Shown one piece after another: positions 1 to 7,219 of a stretch of 8,320 bases of DNA. The translations under genes and the position numbers were made by a program. Origin of the DNA: an uncultured cyanobacterium (GTDB lineage Bacteria; Cyanobacteriota; Cyanobacteriia; PCC-6307; Cyanobiaceae); the NCBI GenBank assembly GCA_903921295.1, contig CAIXOZ010000153.1, positions 1-8,320 on the forward strand. The letters are read 5' to 3'. The notes under the pieces were generated by a model. That model was not told the DNA's origin. It saw only the letters and a program-made list of their open reading frames with translations, and did not search any database. Each line of letters starts with the position of its first letter. Position 1 is the first letter of the stretch.

Positions 1-1
1 A

Positions 2-1147
2 CCGCAGGTTCTGCATTGCCATGACTGGCACACCGGCATGATCCCGGGCTGGATGCACCAGGACCCGGACATCTCGACGGTGTTCACGATCCACAACCTC
101 AAGTACCAGGGGCCGTGGCGCTGGAAGCTTGAGCGGATGACCTGGTGCCCCTGGTACATGCAGGGGGATCACACGATGGCCTCGGCCCTGCTTTACGCCG
201 ACCGGGTCAATGCCGTCTCGCCCACCTATGCCCAGGAGATCCGCACCGCTGAATACGGCGAGAAGCTCGATGGGCTGCTGAATTTCATCAGCGGCAAACT
301 GCGCGGCATCCTCAACGGGATCGATGAAGCGGAATGGGACCCCGCCACCGATGCCAGCCTGCCGGCCCGCTTCAGCCCCACGGATCTTGCCCCCCGGGCC
401 GAGAACAAGCGCGCCCTCCAGGAGCGGATGGGTCTGGCGGTGAACCCGGACACCTATCTGATGGGGATGGTGAGCCGCCTGGTCGATCAGAAGGGGGTCG
501 ACCTGCTCTTGCAGGTGGCCGATCGGGTGCTGGCCTACACCGACAGCCAGATCGTTGTGCTCGGCACCGGTGACCGGGGTTATGAGAGCGGTCTCTGGCA
601 GATGGCCGCCCGCCATCCCGGCCGCTTCGCCGTCTTCCTCACCTACGACGACGCCCTCTCACGGCTGATCTACGCCGGCAGCGATGCCTTCCTGATGCCC
701 AGCCGTTTCGAGCCCTGCGGCATCAGCCAGCTGCTGGCGATGCGCTACGGCTCGATCCCGATCGTGCGTCGGGTCGGCGGCCTTGTGGACACCGTGCCTC
801 CCCACGATCCGCGCCGGCATCAGGGCACCGGTTTCGGCTTCGATCGCTACGAACCGATCGACTTCTACACCTCGATCGTGCGCTCCTGGGAGGCCTTCCG
901 TCACCAGGAGAGCTGGCAGGAACTGCAGCGTCGCGCCATGACCCAGGACTTCAGCTGGGCCCGCTCCGCCCTGGCCTACGACGCCATGTACCGCGAGGTC
1001 TGTGGAGTCAAGGAACCGACCCCCTCCGCCGAGGACGTGGAACGCTTTTCTCAGGGCCAGGGTGCGGATCCGAGCCTGGAAGGCGCCCGTCCGAGTGAAC
1101 CGCTCGGCCTGCGGGCTCTGTTCCGTAGGCGCACCAGCGAGGGCTGA
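2..1147 (+). CDS. glgA: Glycogen synthase (ADP-glucose, GT5), 3' part, 5' end outside window
   Basis: This enzyme transfers glucose from ADP-glucose to the non-reducing end of a growing alpha-1,4-glucan in the cytoplasm. The reading frame is open from base 2, giving a 381-residue fragment; the first ATG at base 38 is internal, because the codons before it already encode the conserved HCHDWHTG block (fragment residues 5-12). Other GT5 signatures are FTIHNL in the N-terminal domain, SRLVDQKG (about 158-165), LGTGD, the catalytic-region block [11 protein letters not shown] (about 234-244) and GGLVDTV (about 259-265). Roughly the first 100-130 residues, including the N-terminal ADP-glucose-binding lysine motif, are missing upstream. 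After the normal end of the GT5 fold (near YREV) there is a polar C-terminal tail of about 45 residues with no recognisable domain. The TGA stop overlaps the next gene's ATG by one base, pointing to co-translation with the downstream membrane-protein gene and murF. Family assignment is very secure; which cyanobacterial GlgA paralogue it is cannot be settled here. Confidence 0.96.
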   Translation, partial: PQVLHCHDWHTGMIPGWMHQDPDISTVFTIHNLKYQGPWRWKLERMTWCPWYMQGDHTMASALLYADRVNAVSPTYAQEIRTAEYGEKLDGLLNFISGKLRGILNGIDEAEWDPATDASLPARFSPTDLAPRAENKRALQERMGLAVNPDTYLMGMVSRLVDQKGVDLLLQVADRVLAYTDSQIVVLGTGDRGYESGLWQMAARHPGRFAVFLTYDDALSRLIYAGSDAFLMPSRFEPCGISQLLAMRYGSIPIVRRVGGLVDTVPPHDPRRHQGTGFGFDRYEPIDFYTSIVRSWEAFRHQESWQELQRRAMTQDFSWARSALAYDAMYREVCGVKEPTPSAEDVERFSQGQGADPSLEGARPSEPLGLRALFRRRTSEG

Positions 1148-1914
1148 TGGGCGAGGAGCCCGGCTCCGATCTGCCAGCGCCGTATGTCAGTCCCTGGTCG
1201 CTGCTGCGCCAGGACCTGAGGGCTGTGATCGCCAGCCTGGCCCTCTCGTTGCGCGAGGGTCTGCGTCGCAATCGCGAGGGCGGCCTGCCGCGCCCGCGCT
1301 TCTGGCCGCAACCGCTCGCCCCCCTCTTCTGGCCGGTGCTGCTGCTGCTCGGCCTCGCCGCTCTGCTGGCCCTGGTGCTCTGCCTGGCCCGGCTGCTGCC
1401 GTCCCTGTCCGCCGCCCGTTCGGGGCCCACCCAGGACCCCATCATTTCCCCCTCCCCCCCGCTGGCGATGCCCGCCACCCCTGCCGCCCCCTCGGAGGTG
1501 GTGCCGGGCGGAGCTCTCCTGGCTCCATCGGCCACGGCAGCTCCACAGCCTGCGCCTGCGCCTGCGTCTGAGCCAAAGGAGGCTGCCGTTACGGCACGGA
1601 CCCCGGAGCCTCCCAGCCCTGCCTCCAGCCAGGAGCTGACCCTGCTCACACGGTTCATCCGGCCAGAGAGCGAGGGACTGTTGCTAAGTGTTCAGCAGGA
1701 TCCGGCCCGTTTCCTCCTCAGCCTGGTGGTGGCGGAGCCCTTTCTGGCCCTGGCACCGGCCCGTCAGCAGCATCTGGCAGATGACTGGCTGGAGCAGGCG
1801 CGGCTGCTGGGGTACGAGCAGCTGGAGCTGCTGGATCCGGCCGGATCCAGCCTCGGGCGATCGGCGCGCATCGGTTCCGGCATGATCCTGTTCACGTTGT
1901 CGGCCGGGGCCTGA
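1147..1914 (+). CDS. Unknown single-pass membrane protein with Pro/Ala-rich linker
   Basis: I do not recognise a named family. The 255-residue product has a basic N-terminal segment (residues 1-58, many Arg), one strong membrane helix (about 59-86, rich in Leu and Ala), a low-complexity Pro/Ala/Ser linker (about 90-162) and a compact C-terminal domain (about 163-255). The positive N-terminus suggests a cytoplasmic N-terminus and a periplasmic linker and C-terminal domain; this is inference. The linker is partly encoded by three exact GCCTGC hexamers at 1548-1565. The ATG overlaps the glgA stop (TGATG) and GAGGG lies only 3 bases upstream, so initiation is probably coupled; a GTG at 1225 is a less likely alternative. 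It ends 4 bases before murF. The layout (anchor, flexible spacer, small outer domain) would suit a cell-wall-associated protein next to murF, but no enzymatic motif is visible. The gene contains a perfect 22-base palindrome, listed separately. Confidence 0.8.
   Translation: MGEEPGSDLPAPYVSPWSLLRQDLRAVIASLALSLREGLRRNREGGLPRPRFWPQPLAPLFWPVLLLLGLAALLALVLCLARLLPSLSAARSGPTQDPIISPSPPLAMPATPAAPSEVVPGGALLAPSATAAPQPAPAPASEPKEAAVTARTPEPPSPASSQELTLLTRFIRPESEGLLLSVQQDPARFLLSLVVAEPFLALAPARQQHLADDWLEQARLLGYEQLELLDPAGSSLGRSARIGSGMILFTLSAGA
1830..1851. repeat. Perfect 22-base palindrome inside coding sequence
   Basis: Bases 1830-1851 are identical to their own reverse complement, with 11-base arms and no spacer. 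The centre is CCGGCCGG flanked by two GGATCC hexamers. It sits within codons for residues about 228-235 (LLDPAGSS) of the unknown membrane protein, in its C-terminal domain. In RNA it could fold into a stable GC-rich hairpin, but no T-tract follows, so it is not a canonical intrinsic terminator. Function unknown; it may be a coincidence of codon choice. Confidence 0.85.
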
Positions 1915-1918
1915 AGCG

Positions 1919-3334
1919 ATGCGACGCGAGCAGCTGGACCAGCTCTGGGGCGTGCCCGTCGGGGCGGGGGCAGAGATCTTGCCAGGCTCCCTTGGCCTCC
2001 CCTGCACCGATTCCCGGGCCCTGGCGCCGGGTTCGCTGTTTGTGCCGCTGGTCGGCGATCGTCATGATGGCCACCGGTTCCTGGCCGAAGCGGCGGCGGC
2101 CGGGGCCGTGGCGGCGCTCGTGCAGCGCGATCACCTGCCGGCGCTCGGCGATCCGGCCGGCTGGCCTCTGCCGGCCTGGCTGGTGCCGGACACCCTTCAG
2201 GCCTATCAGGACCTGGCCGGCCTGCATCGCCATCAGCTCACCGCTGCGGTGGTGGCGGTGACTGGATCAGCCGGTAAGACCACCACACGGGAACTGATCC
2301 GGGCCCTTCTGGCCCTGCGGGGGCCGGTGCTCGCCAGCAGCGGCAACGAGAACAACGACATCGGGGTCCCGCTGACCCTGTTGCGGGCCGAACCCTTCCA
2401 TCGGGCGGTGGTGGTGGAGATGGGCATGCGTGGTCTCGGCGAGATCGCCCGGCTCAGCCGCTGCGCTGCCCCTGATCTGGCCGTGATCACCAACATCGGC
2501 ACGGCCCACATCGGCCGCCTGGGCAGTCGAGAGGCGATTGCCCAGGCCAAGTGCGAGGTGGTGCAGGCGCTGAAACCGGAGGGTCTGGTGGTCATCCCGG
2601 CCGGTGATCCGCTTCTCGAGCAGGCCCTGGCTTACGTCTGGAGCGGTGCCATCCGGCGGGTGGCCCTCACCTCGGATCCGGAGCTGGCCGGCGCTCCCGC
2701 CGCCGATCTGCTGGGCGAGGTGATCGATCATCCTGAGGCGCCGGCCCTGCGCCTGGTCCGTGGCGGCGATGCCGGTGAGCTCCGTCTGCCCCTGGCTGGC
2801 CGTCACAACACCCGCAACCTGCTGCTGGCGCTGGCGGTGGCAGACCATCTTGATCCGATGCCGATCACAGCGGCGGAGATGGCGACCCTGACGCTCGACA
2901 TCCCCGGTGGCCGCAGTCGCCTGGAAGTGATCGGCGGCATCGAGGTCCTTGATGAGACCTACAACGCCTCTCCGGAAGCGGTGCTGGCTGCTCTGGATCT
3001 GCTCTCCGCCAGACCCGGCCGCCGATTTGCCGTGCTCGGCACGATGCTGGAACTCGGGCCACAGAGTCTGAACCTGCACCAACGGGTCGCCGAACGGGCG
3101 GCCAGTCTGGGCCTGGATGGTCTGGTGATCGTTGACGCTGGCGCCGAAGGTGCGCGCATGGAGGCTGCCGCCCTCGGGCTTCCCAGGGTCACACGGGTCG
3201 CCACGGCCGCCGAGGCGCTCCAGCCGCTGCAGGCCTGGTTGCAACCGGGCGATCAGCTGTTGCTCAAGGCCAGCCGCGGTGTCGCCCTGGAGCGCCTGCT
3301 GCCGTTGCTGCGCCAGGCGTTCAAGGCCGGCTGA
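1919..3334 (+). CDS. murF: UDP-N-acetylmuramoyl-tripeptide--D-alanyl-D-alanine ligase
   Basis: MurF adds D-Ala-D-Ala to the UDP-MurNAc-tripeptide using ATP, the last cytoplasmic step of peptidoglycan precursor assembly. The 471-residue length is normal for the family. The N-terminal substrate domain shows DSRALAPGSLFVPL (31-44) and DGH (50-52). The central ATPase domain has the P-loop TGSAGKTTT (115-123, Lys120), ENNDIGVPLTLL (144-155), EMGMRGLGEI (167-176), ITNIGTAHIGRLGS (190-203) and AKCE (210-213), where Lys211 is the expected carbamylated lysine of Mur ligases. The C-terminal domain begins near GGRSR (330-334) and carries DETYNASP (345-352) and LGTMLELG (373-380). All family hallmarks are present. 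The ATG at 1919 follows the preceding stop by 4 bases with only a weak Shine-Dalgarno match, so coupled translation is likely. Its stop is 3 bases from the stop of the convergent isoprenoid-synthase-like gene. Confidence 0.97.
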   Translation: MRREQLDQLWGVPVGAGAEILPGSLGLPCTDSRALAPGSLFVPLVGDRHDGHRFLAEAAAAGAVAALVQRDHLPALGDPAGWPLPAWLVPDTLQAYQDLAGLHRHQLTAAVVAVTGSAGKTTTRELIRALLALRGPVLASSGNENNDIGVPLTLLRAEPFHRAVVVEMGMRGLGEIARLSRCAAPDLAVITNIGTAHIGRLGSREAIAQAKCEVVQALKPEGLVVIPAGDPLLEQALAYVWSGAIRRVALTSDPELAGAPAADLLGEVIDHPEAPALRLVRGGDAGELRLPLAGRHNTRNLLLALAVADHLDPMPITAAEMATLTLDIPGGRSRLEVIGGIEVLDETYNASPEAVLAALDLLSARPGRRFAVLGTMLELGPQSLNLHQRVAERAASLGLDGLVIVDAGAEGARMEAAALGLPRVTRVATAAEALQPLQAWLQPGDQLLLKASRGVALERLLPLLRQAFKAG

Positions 3335-3354
3335 CCGTCAGCGCTCCAGGGCCT
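3324..3354. repeat. Imperfect inverted repeat across the convergent stop codons
   Basis: GCTGAC (3330-3335) and GTCAGC (3337-3342) are inverted copies around one base and include both stop codons (TGA 3332-3334 on +, and the complement of TCA 3338-3340 on -). An outer pair AGGCC (3324-3328) and GGCCT (3350-3354) could extend it with an asymmetric internal loop. As RNA the inner stem would be only about 4 base pairs with a 5-base loop, and there is no U-tract in either direction. It is the only candidate for a transcription stop between the two units, but a weak one; part of the symmetry arises simply from two facing TGA codons. Confidence 0.25.
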
Positions 3355-4429
3355 GCTGCAGCCGGTCCCGGAACCGGAGGCTGCGTTTGAGGGCGAAATA
3401 GAGGCAGAGGCTGTTGATGAAACGCTCCGCCTTCGCTCCGTAGTGCTGGCGCAGGGTGGTGGCTGTCTGCCTGAGCCCCTCACGGATCGTTGCGCTGGCC
3501 CGGCCCGTGGCCTCCAGCCGGCCGATGTAGGTATGGATGCCGCGATGACGATCGTCGGCGAGATCGGCGTAGTCGTCGATCCACTGGGCCACGGCGGCCG
3601 CCTGGAGCAACGCCGCCCGGATCGGATCGTTGGCTCCCGTCGGATCCCCCTCTTCCGGGAGGCACAGACAGCGCAGCAGCAGAAACGACACTCCCCCCTT
3701 CAGGGCGGACACCCGCCGGCGTTCGTGCAGGCCCAGGGTGATGTTGCGCTCCGCGAGGCTGGCGAGCTGGGCTTCATTCATCCGCGCCATCCAGAGCAGC
3801 ACCAAGCCCCGTCGCTCGGGAGTCTGCAGTTGCAGCCATTGGTCGAGCGCCTGGATCAGCGCCTCCCAGTTGGCAGCATCCTCCGTATGGGCGCCATGGT
3901 GTCGTAGCAGTGGAGCGAGGGCGCGCAGCGTCCCCCCCGTGCTCGCGGCGGTGGCCAGGCCCTGAGCGGTGGCCTCGGCCAACAGCCTGGCCTGCCGCGT
4001 CGGCCGTTGATCAAAGCAGCCGTCGTAGAGGGGAATGCAGGCGCCATACAGGGCCGCTGGCCGCAGCCAGGGGGTGCTGGCGCTCAGGCGCTCGGCGCTG
4101 GTTTCGGGCTGCAGTGCCATCAGCACGATGCAGTTGCGGGCATAGCGACGCAGCTCGGCCCGGCGGTGTTGATCGCCGTGCAGCAGCGGTTCCAGCTGGG
4201 ATCGGGCGCTGTGCTCGGCCTGGAGGAACAACCCGAGCAACCGGAAGCAGCGCCAGGTGCGTGTCGGCAGCACCATTCGTGCCCGGAGCAGTTCGACGAC
4301 GAACCAGCCGAGGCCGCCTGCCAGCAGCAGCGCCCGGCGCATCGGCTGCCAGCGCAGCAGGATCAGGCCCAGGCCAGAGCGGTTCAACAGCCTGGAACGG
4401 AGGCGGGGGGCCTTCAGCCGGAATCTCAT
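3338..4429 (-). CDS. Class I isoprenoid-synthase-fold protein (prenyl/terpene synthase-like)
   Basis: The 363-residue product resembles the class I isoprenoid biosynthesis superfamily, whose members ionise an allylic prenyl diphosphate held by Mg2+ between two Asp-rich helices. The clearest signature is the second motif, QWIDDYADLADDRHRGIHTY (282-301), matching the QxxDDxxDxxxDxxxG pattern of that fold, preceded by ALKGGVSFLLL (242-252). The first motif is weaker: PLYDGCFD (133-140) gives DxxxD (Asp136, Asp140) instead of a canonical DDxxD. The N-terminal 50 residues are basic with a hydrophobic stretch (about 33-48) that could be a membrane-associated helix. The ATG at 4429 overlaps the preceding gene's stop as ATGA, and no good Shine-Dalgarno is seen, so translation is probably coupled. 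It is the last gene of the minus-strand operon. It is not a clear canonical polyprenyl synthase, phytoene/squalene synthase or known terpene cyclase. Fold assignment is moderately confident; substrate and product are unknown. Confidence 0.72.
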   Translation of the reverse strand: MRFRLKAPRLRSRLLNRSGLGLILLRWQPMRRALLLAGGLGWFVVELLRARMVLPTRTWRCFRLLGLFLQAEHSARSQLEPLLHGDQHRRAELRRYARNCIVLMALQPETSAERLSASTPWLRPAALYGACIPLYDGCFDQRPTRQARLLAEATAQGLATAASTGGTLRALAPLLRHHGAHTEDAANWEALIQALDQWLQLQTPERRGLVLLWMARMNEAQLASLAERNITLGLHERRRVSALKGGVSFLLLRCLCLPEEGDPTGANDPIRAALLQAAAVAQWIDDYADLADDRHRGIHTYIGRLEATGRASATIREGLRQTATTLRQHYGAKAERFINSLCLYFALKRSLRFRDRLQQALER

Positions 4430-6246
4430 CGTCGCTTGGTCGTGCTGGAGGCGCGGCCGCTCGCGCCGCCGGCCGGGGACGGGGACGGCTTTCGTTGCAG
4501 CATCATCACCCCCAGGACGATCGTGATCACCCGCTGCAGCAGCAGATCGGCGGTGGCCAGCAACACGCTCGCCGCCAGGGGGTGGCCGAGGCTGGTGAGC
4601 ACCAGGGCCATGGCCAGCTCCGGTTGGCCGGCGGCCTGGGGCAGCAGCCGCACCTGGCTGAATACCCCGGCGGCGAAGGCGGCGGCACCGGCATCGAGCA
4701 GGGTGAGGGGCATCCCGAACGCGGTGGCCAGCAGCGCCAGGGAGAGGGCTGTGCAGCTCCAGATCGCGTAGCCCACCAGCGAGGTGTTGAACACGCTGGC
4801 GATCGGGATCGCGGCCAGGCCCGATCCAACCCGGCCCAACCCCGCCAGAAACGGCTGCAGCGGCAGCGCCATGGACCAGTCAGGGCCGCTGCAACGGAGC
4901 TCCACGGCCGCCAGTTCCTCAACGATGGCCCCAGTCCAGCGCCCGGACGGATGCCGTTGCCGCCAACGCCGGGCCGCCTGCACCAGCGTGAGCAGCAGCC
5001 CCCAGAGCAGCGTGCTGGCGAGGATCGTGGCAGCGGCGGCGATGGCGCTCAGCGTCAGGGCGGCGCCGGTCTGCGGATGCCTGGTGGCCAGGCCGTAGAG
5101 AATCACGAACCCGACCAGGCCGATGCCGAAGCCGGTGATCTTCTCCCAGAGCAGGCAGAGCAGCACCGGGGTGAGGGCGCTGCCATCGCGCCCCTGAATC
5201 CTGGAGATCCGCACCACTTCGCCCACGCGCACCGGCAGAAGTTCATTCATCAGCCGGCCGTGGGCCACGTCTTCGAGCGCCGCCAGCAGGGGTTGCTGCA
5301 GGCCGGCCACCCGGGCGATCTGTTGCCAGCGCACGGCCCGCAGCAGCGTGCAGGCCATCAGCACGGCAGCGCAGGCCATCAGGGTGCCCGGATGGGAGAG
5401 CAGCCGCTGCAGGCTGGTCGGGTCGTGGCTGAGGAGGGCGGCCAGCACCGCCAGGGGCAACAGCCGCACCAGGAGCAGCAGCCACCGGGAGGGGCGGCGA
5501 TGGCGCCGCAGCTGCCAGGCCGCCCGCAGGTAAGCCGCCAGGAAGGTGATCAGATCGGTCTTGGAATCGCCGCTGCACCGTTCCACGGTTGTGATCGGCT
5601 GTTCCCGGAGGGCGAGGCCCCGCCCCCGCAGACAGGCCACCAGCTTCAGCATTCCCTCCCCCCGGCCGCTGACCAGGTCCTCGATCGCCAGGCCCTGCAG
5701 CGCTTCGCGTTCGACCAGGAAAAAGGAGCTGAAGCAATCGCGCAGGGGCACCCCGCTGATCAGGGCCACCAGGCGCGAGCCCAGCAGGCTCATCAGGGTC
5801 CGGATCCTGGAATAGGGGGTGGAGCCACCGGGCACGAAGCGCGAACCGACGATCAACTGGCCATGGCGGCGGGCCTCAAACAGGGCCAGCGCGTCCTCGC
5901 AGCGGTGCTGACCATCGGCGTTCAGGCAGAGAATCCAGCGGCCGCGGGCCTGGGCCAGCCCTTCGCCAACAGCGCCGGAAAACCCCCGGCCCTGTTGCCT
6001 CAGGCATCGCAGCTGCATCGTGGCCAGGGACGCCGGATCAGCCCAGGCCTGCTCCAGGGCGTCGATCGTGCCGTCGTCGCTGGCATCGATCACCAGCAGC
6101 TCCAGGCCAGGCTCCTGATCCGCGGCCGGCAGCCCGGGCCAGAGGCGGCCGAAGGCCTGGCGCAATTCCAGCGCCAGGCGCGGGGCATTGCGGTGCTCAT
6201 TGCGCGTCGGCAGGACGATCGTCAGCAGGGGTGCCGGCTCAGCCAT
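4426..6246 (-). CDS. Polyprenyl-phosphate-sugar synthase-like GT2 fused to LPG_synthase_TM/flippase-like membrane domain
   Basis: With the start chosen here the protein has 606 residues. Residues about 1-240 form a GT2 domain like dolichyl/polyprenyl-phosphate sugar synthases: TIVLPTRNE near the N-terminus, DASDDGT (54-60), LNADGQH (108-114), GSRFVPGG (134-141) and RDCFSSFFLVERE (169-181). The remainder has about seven to eight hydrophobic helices (roughly 255-273, 288-303, 358-386, 395-425, 476-507, 544-583) and the signature NELLPVRVGEVVR (334-346) of the lysylphosphatidylglycerol synthase membrane family (PF03706/UPF0104), as in MprF flippase domains. The same domain order is known from archaeal AglD, a dolichol-phosphate-mannose synthase. 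The likely role is charging a lipid phosphate with a sugar at the inner membrane, perhaps coupled to translocation. The usual DAD at the catalytic site reads NAD (Asn109). The start is ATG at 6246 because AGGAG lies 10 bases upstream and the overlap with the preceding gene is then 8 bases; an ATG at 6285 would add 13 residues. Confidence 0.87.
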   Translation of the reverse strand: MAEPAPLLTIVLPTRNEHRNAPRLALELRQAFGRLWPGLPAADQEPGLELLVIDASDDGTIDALEQAWADPASLATMQLRCLRQQGRGFSGAVGEGLAQARGRWILCLNADGQHRCEDALALFEARRHGQLIVGSRFVPGGSTPYSRIRTLMSLLGSRLVALISGVPLRDCFSSFFLVEREALQGLAIEDLVSGRGEGMLKLVACLRGRGLALREQPITTVERCSGDSKTDLITFLAAYLRAAWQLRRHRRPSRWLLLLVRLLPLAVLAALLSHDPTSLQRLLSHPGTLMACAAVLMACTLLRAVRWQQIARVAGLQQPLLAALEDVAHGRLMNELLPVRVGEVVRISRIQGRDGSALTPVLLCLLWEKITGFGIGLVGFVILYGLATRHPQTGAALTLSAIAAAATILASTLLWGLLLTLVQAARRWRQRHPSGRWTGAIVEELAAVELRCSGPDWSMALPLQPFLAGLGRVGSGLAAIPIASVFNTSLVGYAIWSCTALSLALLATAFGMPLTLLDAGAAAFAAGVFSQVRLLPQAAGQPELAMALVLTSLGHPLAASVLLATADLLLQRVITIVLGVMMLQRKPSPSPAGGASGRASSTTKRR

Positions 6247-7210
6247 GGCGCTGTTGCTCCTGCCGCCAGGCCTGATGGCAGGCATCTGCCTCCAGCCACA
6301 GCCCCTCCAGCACCAGGGGCAGGCTCAGCGGCAGCAGACGCAGCACCAGGCGATCGCCCTGGAGGATCAGGGCCACGAGCCGGTAGAGCTTGGCGATCAC
6401 CAGCAGCAGCCCCGCCGGGCTGCGGCAGATCCAGCGCAGCATCCGGTACTCCGGAGAGACGAAGGCGCCGAACAGGCCCTCCCGTTCCGCCTGGGCGGTG
6501 AGCTGGCCGAGTCCGGCGCCGATGAAGCGCCGGTGGCGACGGTAGTCCTCCCGATGCTGACGGCCGCAATGGCGAATGCTGGCTGTGGGATGGAGCTGCA
6601 GCTGGTGGCCAAGGCGACGCAGCCGCAGGTGCAGCAGCACATCTTCGCCCGCTTCCAGTTCCGGGAAGCCGCCCACCGCCTCCAGCAGCGATCGGCGGAT
6701 GGACACATTGCAGGCCGGGGCGGTGACGGCGCCACCGCGGCGGCGCAGCCGGGTGGTGGCGAATTCCACCAGGGATTCGGCCTGGGCCACGAGGGTGTCG
6801 TTCTCCATCGGCAGCACCGGACCACTGACCACCGTCGCCCCGTCTTGATGGGCCTGGAGATGGCTGGCCAGGAACTGCGGTTCGGCCAGGCAGTCGGCAT
6901 CCAGAAACACCAGCAGCTCGGCCCCACACAGGTGCATCGCCTGATTGCGGGCCTGGGCCGCCGACAGGCGCTGCGGGCTCACGGAGGTGAGGCGCCAGTG
7001 GGGAGGGAGCTGGGGCCATTGCGCCGACGGCGGCAGGGGAATGGGTCCGGAGTGCACCACCTGCACCGACCAGCGGCGGGGCCAGGAGGCGCCGTCGCGG
7101 TCGTCGCTGAGCGGCTCCTGCTCCGCCAGACTTTCGAGGGCGCGGAACAGGGCGGCGGGGTCGCCGTAGCTGGGAATGATCACGGCCATCTCGGCCACCG
7201 CTGCCGCCAT
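6239..7210 (-). CDS. Family 2 glycosyltransferase
   Basis: The 323-residue product is a GT-A-fold, inverting family 2 glycosyltransferase. It starts with the beta-strand MAVIIPSYGDP (8-18), has a conserved LSAAQARNQAM helix (82-92), the metal/nucleotide-binding FLDADC (102-107), CNVSIRR (167-173) and the GED motif that contains the catalytic base (188-190, followed by VLLHLRLRRLG). The C-terminal third has two hydrophobic stretches (about 265-283 and 288-306) that suggest membrane association. Sugar donor and acceptor cannot be deduced. The ATG at 7210 is preferred because GAGG (7218-7221, overlapping the upstream stop) lies 7 bases before it; Met8 at 7189 is a possible alternative. It is 9 bases downstream of the reductase gene and overlaps the GT2/flippase gene by 8 bases. 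It may add a sugar to the same lipid acceptor as its neighbour. Confidence 0.92.
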   Translation of the reverse strand: MAAAVAEMAVIIPSYGDPAALFRALESLAEQEPLSDDRDGASWPRRWSVQVVHSGPIPLPPSAQWPQLPPHWRLTSVSPQRLSAAQARNQAMHLCGAELLVFLDADCLAEPQFLASHLQAHQDGATVVSGPVLPMENDTLVAQAESLVEFATTRLRRRGGAVTAPACNVSIRRSLLEAVGGFPELEAGEDVLLHLRLRRLGHQLQLHPTASIRHCGRQHREDYRRHRRFIGAGLGQLTAQAEREGLFGAFVSPEYRMLRWICRSPAGLLLVIAKLYRLVALILQGDRLVLRLLPLSLPLVLEGLWLEADACHQAWRQEQQRHG

Positions 7211-7219
7211 CCAGCTGCC

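Noticed and set aside
1548..1565. Three tandem GCCTGC hexamers
   Set aside because: Explained by Pro-Ala codons in a low-complexity linker; too short to call a separate repeat element.
1008..1658. Minus-strand open frame of 216 codons over the glgA/unknown-gene junction
   Set aside because: Ser/Arg/Gly-rich with no domain; overlaps two co-directional genes with a stop/start overlap.
2267..3244. Minus-strand open frame of 325 codons inside murF
   Set aside because: MurF is complete with every family motif; this frame is a shadow.
4426..6285. Upstream ATG at 6285 as start of the GT2-flippase protein
   Set aside because: It would increase the overlap with the preceding gene to 47 bases and add 13 unconserved residues; ATG at 6246 has AGGAG 10 bases upstream and an 8-base overlap.
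6349..6358. GGCGATCGCC, a perfect match to the cyanobacterial HIP1 palindrome
   Set aside because: Only one copy was found in about 8.3 kb of GC-rich DNA, so there is no enrichment to support a functional repeat or a taxonomic argument.
3910..6501. Very long plus-strand open frame (863 codons) opposite the glycosyltransferase and isoprenoid genes
   Set aside because: Its translation is low-complexity Gln/Gly/His/Arg/Ala-rich with no motif, and the opposite strand carries three convincing genes. This is the usual antisense shadow in GC-rich DNA.
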